A model generated the notes under the pieces. That model was given only the letters and a program-made list of their open reading frames with translations. It searched no databases and was not told where the DNA came from. This document shows, in pieces, positions 25,235 to 34,500 of a stretch of DNA of 64,000 bases; positions within the stretch are counted from its first letter, which is position 1; each line of letters opens with the position of its first letter. The stretch is from Vibrio tubiashii ATCC 19109 (GTDB lineage Bacteria > Pseudomonadota > Gammaproteobacteria > Enterobacterales > Vibrionaceae). Location: positions 1,426,001 to 1,490,000 of the forward strand of contig NZ_CP009354.1 of the NCBI RefSeq assembly GCF_000772105.1. The letters run 5' to 3'. The translations under genes were made by a program, and so were the position numbers.

Positions 25235-25880
25235 TCGCATTCTCTATGGTTATTGGCGTTCTTCAGCGGCATACCGTGTGAGAATCGCGCTTAATCTGAA
25301 ACAGTTAAGTTATCAGCAGCGCTCTATTCATTTGGTAAAAAACGGCGGAGAGCAGCACTCCGCCGACTATCAAAAACTCAACCCGAATCAGTTAGTGCCA
25401 GTATTAGTCGATGGTGACGTCACTCTTAATCAATCGTTAGCGATCATCGACTATCTTGATGAAACTTACCCAGAGGTTGTGCTTACCCCGCTAGATAATG
25501 AGCGCCGCTACATCGTGAAGTCTCTAGCGCAGGATATAGCCGTCGATATTCACCCTCTCAATAATCTGAGAGTGCTGCAATATTTATCTGGTGAGCTTTC
25601 TGTCGAAGAGGGAGATAAAACTCGATGGTATCGGCATTGGATTGAACAGGGTTTTACCGCGCTGGAAAAACGACTGGAATCGTGCAGCGGAGAATATAGT
25701 GTTGGCGATGCGGTCACTTTGGTTGATGCTTGTCTTGTCCCGCAGGTATACAACGCCAAGCGTTTTGACGTTGATTTAACCCCTTATTCAAATATTGTTA
25801 GAGTGACAACGTCACTAAATGAGTTGAATGCGTTTAAGAGGGCTGCACCTGAAGCTCAACCAGATGCGGCTGTTCTTTAG
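25227..25880 (+). CDS. maiA: Maleylacetoacetate isomerase (zeta-class GST)
   Basis: 217 residues; glutathione-dependent isomerisation of maleylacetoacetate to fumarylacetoacetate. The zeta-class active-site motif is present as YWRSSAAYRVRIALNLK (SSxxxRVRIAL, residues ~8-20), and NPNQLVPVL and LNQSLAIIDYLDE complete the glutathione site. Overlaps fahA by 8 bp and, at its 3' end, the convergent diguanylate cyclase gene by 47 bp. Last gene of the tyrosine operon. Confidence 0.95.
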   Translation: MNDRILYGYWRSSAAYRVRIALNLKQLSYQQRSIHLVKNGGEQHSADYQKLNPNQLVPVLVDGDVTLNQSLAIIDYLDETYPEVVLTPLDNERRYIVKSLAQDIAVDIHPLNNLRVLQYLSGELSVEEGDKTRWYRHWIEQGFTALEKRLESCSGEYSVGDAVTLVDACLVPQVYNAKRFDVDLTPYSNIVRVTTSLNELNAFKRAAPEAQPDAAVL

Positions 25881-27033
25881 GAGCAAAAACCTCAGATATC
25901 GCTACTCGATTCCTGCCGCCCTCTTTCGCGAGATAGAGGGCCTTATCTGCCTGCTCCATCATTTCAATAATCGAAGAGATTTCTTCTGAAGTGTTCATAG
26001 CAACTCCAGCACTGATAGTGATGACATCTGCACAAGATGAGTATTGGTGAGTAATCGCTGCGTTTTCAATATCGAACCGAATCAGCTCTGCAATGGATAT
26101 CGCTTTATCTAAACTCGTATTGGGTAAGACTGCCACAAACTCCTCACCGCCGACTCTGGCAAAGAAACTGTATTCCGCTTCTAAATCGATTGTCTTAAGT
26201 CGTTTAGCGACTTTGCGTAAGGCTTTATCTCCAGCAACGTGCCCATAGTTATCGTTGAAAGGTTTGAAGTGGTCAATATCAAATAAGATAACACACAGAT
26301 CTTGGTGCTTCTCTTTGCTACGCTGCCAGACGGTTTCTATTTTTTGATTGAAGTATGTGCGGTTTTTTAGCTCAGTCAACGCATCCTGCTCAGCGAGTGC
26401 TTTAATGGAGTGGTTTGCTTCAGAAAGCTGTCGGATAAGTTGTTCTTTCTCTATCTCTTCGGCAATTCTCTTTATCGCCTTATTGTGTAAGATGCGGGTA
26501 TACAAGCTGACGTAAATGACACCACATAACACTAAGATAAACGCTTCAAACAGGCGCTCTAATCCCATCGAAAAATAGACAACCAGCGGCAGAATCAGTG
26601 ACCAAAAGTAAACTTGCAGTGCTGAAATCGAATTGATGTGAAAGATCGTGCCAGCGAAGGCGAGGGCAGTACACCAGATCGTGGTAGAAAGTAAGTTATG
26701 TTCTGGTGCAAGTTGAATGTACCAAATAGACCCTAATGACCAAACGAAACCGATTAAAGAACGAGTGGTCAGTAGAGTAAGCCAGTGCGTCTTGTACATA
26801 CTGTGACTGTCGATACGTGGCCTTAGCGAACGATCAACGATATAGCGCGCGCTAATGACGCATACAAACAAGCCAGCCCAGATAATAGTTTGATTTGATA
26901 GCCCGTAATTGAGAACGGTGACACATAAAACCAATGCAGCTAAAGCCCCTTGTAGAATCGCGATCATAGGGAAGGCATCCATCATTTCTAGATGCTTTCT
27001 ACGCTCTATTTCTATTGCGATATTAGGGTTCAT
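25834..27033 (-). CDS. Membrane diguanylate cyclase (GGDEF)
   Basis: 399 residues: five to six transmembrane helices (about residues 24-180), a short coiled linker, then a GGDEF domain (residues ~215-385) with DALTELKNRTYFNQ, FDIDHFKPFNDNYGH and an active GGEEF at 295-299. The five-before RxxD inhibitory site is absent. Synthesises cyclic-di-GMP in response to an unknown membrane signal. Overlaps the convergent maiA by 47 bp. Confidence 0.92.
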   Translation of the reverse strand: MNPNIAIEIERRKHLEMMDAFPMIAILQGALAALVLCVTVLNYGLSNQTIIWAGLFVCVISARYIVDRSLRPRIDSHSMYKTHWLTLLTTRSLIGFVWSLGSIWYIQLAPEHNLLSTTIWCTALAFAGTIFHINSISALQVYFWSLILPLVVYFSMGLERLFEAFILVLCGVIYVSLYTRILHNKAIKRIAEEIEKEQLIRQLSEANHSIKALAEQDALTELKNRTYFNQKIETVWQRSKEKHQDLCVILFDIDHFKPFNDNYGHVAGDKALRKVAKRLKTIDLEAEYSFFARVGGEEFVAVLPNTSLDKAISIAELIRFDIENAAITHQYSSCADVITISAGVAMNTSEEISSIIEMMEQADKALYLAKEGGRNRVAISEVFAPKEQPHLVELQVQPS

Positions 27034-27131
27034 TAAGCGGCCACAATTCTTAATCCTTAAGTTGAACCTACCTTAATCAATGTTGGTTGTAAACGAAGTG
27101 TTAATAAAACTGATGCTTATGCCAATAAAGC

Positions 27132-27155
27132 AAAAAGCCACCTATAAAGGTGGCC
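27132..27155 (-). terminator. Rho-independent terminator
   Basis: GCCACCT/AGGTGGC stem with a 4-base loop, followed on the minus strand by a T run. Ends the zinc-ribbon gene. Confidence 0.75.
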
Positions 27156-27185
27156 TCAGTGTCGTCCTTGGAGAAAGAGTACGAA

Positions 27186-27371
27186 TTAACGTAGCGAGCT
27201 AATTTGACGCTCACGCTGTTGTAATTCTGCAATGTTGAACTGACGTACATCCAATGTCGCTAAGTCATTGCACTCTTTACATGAATGATTGCTTTTACCG
27301 TCAACGTATTCATGTTTGGTTAGCATGCTTGGTTTTTTGCACCAATCGCATACACCTTCGATCGTAAACAT
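27186..27371 (-). CDS. Small four-cysteine zinc-ribbon protein
   Basis: 61 residues. Two CxxC pairs, CDWC (residues 8-11) and CKEC (30-33 area), indicate one structural zinc site; the C-terminal helix is charged (QQRERQ). Start preceded by GGGGAG, stop followed by a terminator. No family recognised; conserved-looking small Vibrio-type protein. Confidence 0.75.
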   Translation of the reverse strand: MFTIEGVCDWCKKPSMLTKHEYVDGKSNHSCKECNDLATLDVRQFNIAELQQRERQISSLR

Positions 27372-27540
27372 AGATTTCTCCCCACCCTATTGACTAGGTG
27401 TTATTTTCGCGGCGGATTATGACATGAATAACGGTATATGGTTAACTATTTGTTACGTGTAATGGGAGGGGGATCGATTGCGTAGCCTTGTAATTTAAGC
27501 CTTGTCTAAAATTGGAAATCTAATTACTTGGGTTTTGTAA

Positions 27541-28572
27541 CTATTTGTTAACGTGTTTGAGTATAACTTTAAGTGCTTGATTTAGACGCTTCATCTCTTC
27601 TTCGCTGCCTTTTAAATCTGGATGGTAAACTTTAGACAATTGCTTGTAGCGAAGTTTGATCTGTTTTTCATCTGGGATCTTGGCTGGATTAAAGCCAAAA
27701 AGTGCGCAAGCGAGCGCGATAGGTTTATCTTGTGCGGCTGATTGAGGTTTCGCTGTCGGCTTAGGCTGAGCTTGAAGTTTTTTAATATGGCGATACATCG
27801 CCTCCATCTGACGTTTTTGCTGCTTTAACGTCTCATCTTTACGTCGTATTTCCCTGTCGAGCTTGACCTGCTGTCTTTGAGCATCTGAATCGGAGTTGTC
27901 GGTAAGCGCTCGAAGTGAGCGGTTTGTGCGTAAAAGCCACATAATGACCGCAATACTCAATGCGAGTAATCCAATCAATGCATAGATAGTTGTGCTCTGT
28001 GCTTGACCTTGATGGGCGACGGATTTGGCTTTCGGACTAAGCTCTATATCTTGGTGGTCAAAAGCCACTTCTAACTGATCGATAGCGGCAACTTGCTTAG
28101 CTCTACGGTTGTTAAATTGCTGCTCAAGTACCCGAGCATAATCTTTCTCTGCATCTGGGTTTTCTATAGCGGCTTGTTCATACCAAAGTTCGGCTAGGTC
28201 AAGGTTGTCTGGTTGTTCTTTAGCTTGTTCGTACAATTGGCCAAGTAGCAATGGGGCTTGCTTGTCACCGGATAGGGCGGCTTTGCTGAGCCAAAATATC
28301 GCATTCTCAATATCTACTTTAGTGCCAAGGCCTTTATAGTAAGCTCGCCCTAGATTTGCTGCTGCGGAATCACTCCCATTGTTCGCTGCTTGTTGATACC
28401 AGTAGAAAGCTTCTGAGTCAGACTGAGTCACCCCTTGCCCTTTCTGGTATCTATCTGCGAGCTCCAACTGAGCGTGGACATTGTTATTCTGAGCGCTTTG
28501 TGTGAGCTCTTCTACTGTTTGAGCAAAACTCACTGAAGAGTAAACAAGTAGTAGAAGGGATAGGATTCGCAA
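27541..28572 (-). CDS. SEL1-repeat protein with membrane helix and C-terminal J domain
   Basis: 343 residues. Order: signal peptide (MRILSLLLLVYSSVSFAQ, 1-18), periplasmic SEL1/TPR-like repeats (about 30-145, with AFYWYQQAANNGSDSAAANLGRA-type units), a transmembrane helix (about 198-215), a coiled coil (~220-265), and a C-terminal J domain (~285-343) with the HPD motif (VYHPDLKG). Topology puts the SEL1 repeats outside and the J domain in the cytoplasm, where it could recruit DnaK. TTG start with an AGAGG site; the signal peptide supports it. The partner pathway is unknown. Confidence 0.85.
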   Translation of the reverse strand: MRILSLLLLVYSSVSFAQTVEELTQSAQNNNVHAQLELADRYQKGQGVTQSDSEAFYWYQQAANNGSDSAAANLGRAYYKGLGTKVDIENAIFWLSKAALSGDKQAPLLLGQLYEQAKEQPDNLDLAELWYEQAAIENPDAEKDYARVLEQQFNNRRAKQVAAIDQLEVAFDHQDIELSPKAKSVAHQGQAQSTTIYALIGLLALSIAVIMWLLRTNRSLRALTDNSDSDAQRQQVKLDREIRRKDETLKQQKRQMEAMYRHIKKLQAQPKPTAKPQSAAQDKPIALACALFGFNPAKIPDEKQIKLRYKQLSKVYHPDLKGSEEEMKRLNQALKVILKHVNK

Positions 28573-28674
28573 ATCAGCCTCTAGTCACTAGGATAAAAGT
28601 GGTTGTATTTGCTAAGTATATCAATTGAACAGAAAAAATAGACAATTATTGTTTCGAATCGATATTAGGAATAA

Positions 28675-28700
28675 AAAATGGCTTCCTTAGAAGCCATTTT
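28675..28700 (-). terminator. Rho-independent terminator
   Basis: AAAATGGCTTC stem with GAAGCCATTTT and a CTTA loop, followed on the minus strand by a T-rich run. Ends the OmpA-like gene. Confidence 0.8.
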
Positions 28701-28718
28701 CGCACCGATCTAGTCGTA

Positions 28719-29387
28719 CTATTTTAGCGGTAAGATCTGAATTTCTACTCGTCGATTGCAAGCACGACCTTCCGAAGTACTGTTAGTACAAAGCGGGTAT
28801 CGTTCACCATTGCCGCGAGCAACGGCTCGACCTGCTGCAACACCCTGTGAAACTAAATAAGAACGTACTGATTCAGCGCGACGCTCTGATAAGATTTGGT
28901 TGGTTGTATCGCTGCCTGTACTGTCAGTATGGCCGTCAATAACAAGGCTAGTATCTGGGTACTCAACCAAGATTCTTGCTACGCCACGCAAGGTTTTATG
29001 AATACTAGAATCAAGTTGATAAGAGCTTGTCTGGAAGCCAATGCCGTTTTCTAGACGAAGCAGTAACTGATTTTCTCCAACGCGTTCTACTTGCACACCA
29101 GAGTCCATAAGTTCTTTGCGTAGTGCGGCTTCTTGTTGATCAAAGTAGTAACCGATACCGCCACCGACAGCGGCACCACCCGCAGCGCCGATCAGCGCGT
29201 GCTGTCGACGCTCTGTTGCATCATCACCGGTTGCTAAGCCAACAGCAGCACCTGCGATGGCGCCGATAAGTGCACCTTGGGTTGCTGAGTTGGTTTCGGT
29301 TTCGCCAGTGGTTGCGTTTTGGCGCTGTGTTGCTTGGCAGCCAGAAAGGGCTATTGCGATGGCTAAAGCAGCCGTAATCTTCTTCAC
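28719..29387 (-). CDS. OmpA-family lipoprotein with glycine-zipper domain
   Basis: 222 residues from the GTG at 29387, which has a GGAG site; the upstream ATG (29408) would spoil the signal peptide. Lipoprotein signal with lipobox LSGC (Cys near 17), then a glycine-zipper region (about 40-95, GALIGAIAGAAVGLATGDD type), then a C-terminal OmpA peptidoglycan-binding domain (~115-222) with IDGHTDSTGS and LSERRAESVRSYLV. It anchors the outer membrane to peptidoglycan. Similar to YiaD-type lipoproteins. Confidence 0.9.
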   Translation of the reverse strand: MKKITAALAIAIALSGCQATQRQNATTGETETNSATQGALIGAIAGAAVGLATGDDATERRQHALIGAAGGAAVGGGIGYYFDQQEAALRKELMDSGVQVERVGENQLLLRLENGIGFQTSSYQLDSSIHKTLRGVARILVEYPDTSLVIDGHTDSTGSDTTNQILSERRAESVRSYLVSQGVAAGRAVARGNGERYPLCTNSTSEGRACNRRVEIQILPLK

Positions 29388-29531
29388 GATAACATCTCCG
29401 TGTATCATTATTATTGCCAGACAAGGTCAGTCTGGGTCTCGAATGCCATGAATTAAACCGATGGCATTCGTTATGTCAACGCGGAAAAGATTAATTTACT
29501 GAATATTAACGCTGGGTGAACAAAGCTTGCT

Positions 29532-30215
29532 CTATCTGAGCATTTTTGGTGCTTGTGCTCCGTCGATAGGGCGGTTAACTGAGACGGTACGACCTTTCTT
29601 TAAACCGACTTCATAATCTTCGGTCAAGTTTTTCATCGCTTCTCTAAGCTGCTGCTTGAATGTTTCGCGGTCGATGTTCTGAAACTCTTTATCGATGTAG
29701 TCGTCGATCTTTTTTGCTGAATCTTCATCAGGGCTGATGATCGGTAGCTTTTCTAAAGCCCCTTCAACCCAGCCGGAAAGGAAAGAGTTGACTCGTCGGG
29801 TAACTTCAGTTGTCGGCGTGCCTGAACCGGCAAAACCATTGCGGAAACGGCCAGTTTGCTCATTCATTTCACGATAGACAATATCAAACGCGAAGGCAGC
29901 GAAGATAGCGCGGTCAGCCTCACCAATGAACTCTACACGTTTTAAACCTTTGTGATTGAGCAATACGGCTTCGACGCCAAATTTAGTATTAATACCGCGA
30001 ATAATTCTAAGCAGATTTGAACCAACATTGGCTGGCAGAAGGTGGGTCGATTGGGTTTTGCCCATCTTGATAAACTCAATATCGTCCTTATCGAGGCCGT
30101 ACTTAAGCATCAAGCGATGAGCCATCTTGATTGCATTCGCCGCTTCGTTAACGTTAGCAGAGTTACCAAGTTCTAAACATTTCGCAATTTTCTTAAGGGC
30201 TTTTTGTTTATCCAT
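29532..30215 (-). CDS. DUF2786 domain-containing protein
   Basis: 227 residues. The N-terminal ~40 residues (DKQKALKKIAKCLELGNSAN, then AANAIKMAHRLMLKYGL) are the DUF2786 motif, also seen in phage-associated proteins. The central part (~75-150) resembles its usual partner domain. The ATG at 30215 is preferred over a TTG four codons earlier. No catalytic residues recognised. Function unknown; upstream lie a MITE-like element and a 7-bp tandem repeat. Confidence 0.8.
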   Translation of the reverse strand: MDKQKALKKIAKCLELGNSANVNEAANAIKMAHRLMLKYGLDKDDIEFIKMGKTQSTHLLPANVGSNLLRIIRGINTKFGVEAVLLNHKGLKRVEFIGEADRAIFAAFAFDIVYREMNEQTGRFRNGFAGSGTPTTEVTRRVNSFLSGWVEGALEKLPIISPDEDSAKKIDDYIDKEFQNIDRETFKQQLREAMKNLTEDYEVGLKKGRTVSVNRPIDGAQAPKMLR

Positions 30216-30285
30216 CGACCGCTTCAAATCTCACTAATTTAGCAAAGTCGGACATTTTACCGCTTTCTAGCAAAAAACGGAAATT

Positions 30286-30448
30286 ATACCAATCACACCA
30301 ATTATCTGCTCATTCTTGCTTGTTAAAACCGCTGATAACTGCGTTAAAGCTTTTGTAGGTAGAACAACTAGCTAGCTGCAATCTTTGCCTTGTTCTAAGC
30401 GGTTTTTCCTACGCAATTTTCTGAACATCTAATTAATGCGATTGGTAT
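30286..30448. mobile_element. MITE-like nested inverted-repeat element (163 bp)
   Basis: Ends are imperfect inverted repeats beginning ATACCAATC and ending GATTGGTAT, about 27 bp long with six mismatches. Nested pairs lie inside: AAAACCGCT (30325-30333) with AGCGGTTTT (30398-30406), and AGAACAA (30361-30367) with TTGTTCT (30390-30396). No ORF. The whole element can fold into one long hairpin. Sequences of this look are, as I recall, common between Vibrio genes; it may be a non-autonomous transposon. Confidence 0.6.
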
Positions 30449-30480
30449 GAGTTGTCGTTATAAGGTGATCAGTCAGGACC

Positions 30481-30594
30481 ATAGAGAATAGAGAATAGAG
30501 AATAGAGAATAGAGAATAGAGAATAGAGAATAGAGAATAGAGAATAGAGAATAGAGAATAGAGAATAGAGAATAGAGAATAGAGAATAGAGAAT
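30481..30594. repeat. Heptanucleotide tandem repeat, ATAGAGA x 16.3
   Basis: 114 bp of uninterrupted 7-bp units (ATAGAGA), sixteen perfect copies plus two bases, lying in intergenic DNA directly beside a stem-loop. Perfect units suggest recent slippage expansion and likely length variation among strains. Confidence 0.98.
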
Positions 30595-30616
30595 GCCATC
30601 GAACTGTCGATGGCAT
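30593..30616 (-). terminator. Stem-loop after the DUF3334 gene
   Basis: Perfect 10-bp stem ATGCCATCGA / TCGATGGCAT with an ACTG loop, 28 bp past the stop of the minus-strand gene. There is no proper T run; the tandem repeat begins immediately at its far side. Confidence 0.55.
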
Positions 30617-30643
30617 TATTGGTATGATCGGGGTGAGGTTGCG

Positions 30644-31342
30644 TTAGATACCTAGTTCGTCCAGTAGGTCATTCGCGTTACTGTCTTGCTTCTCTTCCTT
30701 TTTGTCGTTTTTCGCTTTCATCTTTTGTTGAGTTTGCTCCAAAATATCATCAGGGCACTCATCTTCCGTCGCTTCAAACTCTTCTAGCTGAATGAACTCC
30801 GTTTTGTCCATTGCTAGCTCTAGGTAGAAAATGTTGCCTTGCTCGGTAGAGAAGGTCACACGGCGCGCCTGAGGACGATCTAGATTGGTATCGACCGATA
30901 GGTTCACCTGTTTGTTCAACGAAAGCATTTTCGGTTGGTTTTGCGTGATGTGAGTATGAAGGTCTTTGCGCACTTGGTTAGTAAAGTGACCGACCAATTG
31001 GTTCATAAGCTCACCCAATACATCCGCCACTTCATCAGAAGTATGCAGAGTCGCAAGCTCTTCTTCAGGCATACCCATGTTGCGCATGTAGTTTGTGTAT
31101 ACCTCAAGCGCAGCTTTAGAAGTGAAGTTAATAACGACTAGGCCTGAAAATCCACCATCAAACAGTACAAAGCAGCCGAAATCAGGCTTAAGGCTTGTTT
31201 TCGTAATCTTCTGTACCATAGCTGAGTATGAAATTTGCGAGCTTGTCGCAGAGGTTAAAACGCCAGAAACGGACTGGCACAATTTCAAAAGAATATCTTC
31301 TGTTGTGATGACTTTATTTTTTTTCATTGATGACTCGCTCAT
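30644..31342 (-). CDS. DUF3334 family protein (CheX/CheC-like)
   Basis: About 232 residues. The body (about 10-175) has the pattern of the DUF3334/CheX-like fold, with the conserved helix EVADVLGELMNQLVGHFTNQV and preceding GGFSGLVVINFTS strand. The C-terminal ~50 residues are acidic then Lys-rich and low-complexity (MKAKNDKKEEKQDSN). Three nearby in-frame starts exist (GTG 31351, ATG 31342, ATG 31318); the choice is uncertain. Possibly a phosphatase-like or signalling scaffold, but no function is known. Confidence 0.75.
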   Translation of the reverse strand: MSESSMKKNKVITTEDILLKLCQSVSGVLTSATSSQISYSAMVQKITKTSLKPDFGCFVLFDGGFSGLVVINFTSKAALEVYTNYMRNMGMPEEELATLHTSDEVADVLGELMNQLVGHFTNQVRKDLHTHITQNQPKMLSLNKQVNLSVDTNLDRPQARRVTFSTEQGNIFYLELAMDKTEFIQLEEFEATEDECPDDILEQTQQKMKAKNDKKEEKQDSNANDLLDELGI

Positions 31343-31531
31343 AAGAGACACTTAAAGTTTGTCCAATAATTCTAAGTGTGGGAAAAAAATGCGATAAGTT
31401 CCATTCTGACACTGCATTTCTGTTTTGATCACCCTTTTAAATGTTGTAAAGTGACCTGATTCAAATAATAGTTTTTAAACTGAAGTGAACCCACTGCTGA
31501 TTGGATCAGCGTCGTTGGGGGCAGGAAGCAA

Positions 31532-34500
31532 ATGTTACCAAGATTACATTCACAATCGGATGTTGATCCGATCGTACTCACCTTTCTCGAAGAACTTAAA
31601 GCCGCCGGATTTAGCGGTGACATCGAAAGCCAGTTTTCTAGCCGCTTAGCTGTCGCGACTGATAACAGCGTTTACCAACAATTACCTCAAGCGGTTGTGC
31701 ATCCTAAAACTACCGAAGATGTGTCACTTATAGGTAAGCTTAGTACTCAATCGCAGTACGAACGAATCAAATTTTCTCCTCGTGGAGGCGGGACAGGTAC
31801 CAATGGTCAGTCGTTAACTCAAGGCATCGTGGTTGATTTGTCTCGCCATATGAACAAGGTTTTGGAGATCAATGAGCAAGAAGGTTGGGTTCGTGTACAA
31901 ACGGGTATTGTTAAGGATCAACTTAATGATGCGATAAGACCGTTTGGTTACTTCTTCTCTCCAGATTTGTCGACCAGTAACCGCGCGACTTTGGGTGGGA
32001 TGATCAACACCGATGCCTCTGGCCAGGGTTCACTTAAGTACGGTAAAACATCGGACCATGTACTTTCGCTGCAAGCTGTGTTTGCTGATGGCTCATGCTT
32101 AGAGTCAGATTTATCGAAAGGCATGCCGCAGGAAGGCGAGTATGCATTTGAAGCATTTCACGTTACCGAAAAGGTATGTCGCGAGAAACGATCTCAAATT
32201 GAAGCGAAGTTTCCTCCTCTTAACCGATTTTTAACGGGATACGATCTAAAAAACGCGCTCGATACCGACGCAGACAAGTTTGATTTAACCCGTGTGCTTT
32301 GTGGCGCGGAAGGTTCACTCGCGTTTATCACTGAAGCAAAACTCAATCTCACGCCAATCCCCAAAGCTCGAACTTTAGTTAATGTTAAGTACAACAGTTT
32401 TGACTCTGCATTGCGCAACGCCCCCTTTATGGTTGAAGCGAATGCGCTCTCAGTAGAAACCGTTGACTCTCGGGTACTTAACTTAGCCAAGCAAGATATT
32501 GTTTGGCACACAGTGAGTGACCTTTTGACCGACGTTCCCGGCAAAGATATGCAAGGGATCAATATGGTCGAATTTGCCGGTCAAGATGTACAGGAAGTCG
32601 AGCAGCAGGTAAAAGCGTTAACCGCGCGCCTAGAAAGTATGCTAGAGAACAATGAAGCCGGCATCATCGGTTATCAAGTCTGTAGCGATGTTGCTAGCAT
32701 CGGTCGTATTTACAATATGCGTAAAAAGGCCGTTGGCTTGCTAGGTGCGGCAAAAGGACGAGCGAAACCCGTCGCCTTTGCGGAAGACACTTGTGTTCCA
32801 CCAGAAAACCTTGCCGACTTTATTGCGGAGTTCCGTGAACTGCTTGATGCGAAATCGTTGAACTACGGCATGTTTGGCCATGTTGATGCAGGTGTTCTCC
32901 ACGTTCGCCCAGCGCTTGATCTATGCGATCCGAAACAAGAAAGCTTGATGCATGAAATTTCCGACGAAGTGGTTAAGCTGGTGGCGAAATATGGTGGCTT
33001 AATGTGGGGGGAGCACGGTAAGGGCTATCGCTCAGAGTATGGGCCAGAGTTTTTCGGCGAAGAGCTATTTACCGAGTTACGCAGAGTTAAAGCGGCTTTC
33101 GACCCTCACAATAAGATGAACCCAGGTAAGATCTGTACACCGCTTGAAAGTACAGAAGAGCTGGTGAAAGTCACTGATACCAAGCGCGGATACTACGATC
33201 GTCAGATTGATGTTCAAGTTCGCGATAGTTTTAAACAAGCCATGGAATGTAATGGTAATGGTTTGTGCTTCAACTACGACACTTCCTCTCCAATGTGTCC
33301 TTCAATGAAGGTGACAGCCGACCGACGACATTCGCCAAAGGGGCGAGCTGGCTTAGTGCGTGAATGGCTTCGTCAATTAACTGAGCAAGGAATCGATATC
33401 CTTGATCTCGAAAAACAGGCACTGGAAGAAAGTTCATCAATCAAAACCATGATTGATCGCGTGCGTAACAACCTCAATAAGCGACATGAGTATGACTTTT
33501 CTCATGAAGTGTATGAGGCAATGAATGGCTGTCTAGCGTGTAAAGCGTGTGCAAGTCAGTGTCCAATCAAAGTGGATGTTCCAAGCTTCCGTTCTCGATT
33601 CCTCAATATCTATTACTCTCGATACCAACGTCCTGCTAAGGATTATTTGGTCGCGAACATTGAGTCTATGCTTCCTGTATTGGCGAAAGCGCCGAAACTG
33701 GTTAACGGTGCGTTAAAGCAAAAGTGGGTGCAAGATTTAACAGCTAAATCTGTAGGTTATGTAGACTCTCCGTTGCTTTCAGTACCGACTTTAGCCAAGA
33801 GACTAACCTCGCTTAAGTCTTTTGATCTGCAAGATCTCGCGGCGCTATCAAAAGAAGACAAAACGAATCACGTTGTCATTGTTCAAGACCCATTTACTAG
33901 CTACTACGATGCGCAAGTTGTGGAAGATTTTGCCTCTTTGGTGGCTAAGTTGGGCAAGACGCCTGTATTACTACCATTTAAACCCAATGGTAAAGCGCAA
34001 CATGTGAAAGGCTTCTTGAAGCAATTCGCCGCAAATGCGAAAAGTACCGCTGCCTTTTTGCAGCAGGTAGCTGATATCGGTATCCCACTAGTCGGCGTGG
34101 ATCCTGCCTTAGTACTCTGCTATCGCGATGAATACCAAGAGGTGTTGGGTGATAAGCGCGGCGATTTCCAAGTCCTTACTGTTCATGAATGGCTTGAGCC
34201 TAAATTGAGCGAAATGGATAAACAGCCATCAAATGGTCAAGAGCCTTGGTATCTATTTGCCCACTGTACCGAAAAAACCAAGATGCCAAATGCTGAAAAG
34301 GAGTGGGGGGCAATATTCGCTCACTTTGGTGCTCGACTCGATACAGTACCTGTTGGTTGTTGTGGTATGGCAGGAACCTTTGGTCACGAAGTCGATAAGC
34401 TGAAAATGTCGAAAGATATTTACGGATTGAGTTGGAAACCTCGACTGCAAGACTTACCTAAAGAGCGCTGCTTGATTACCGGTTACTCTTGCCGAAGCCA

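Noticed and set aside
30481..30594. CRISPR-like array
   Set aside because: The units are 7 bp, contiguous and without spacers; it is a simple tandem repeat.
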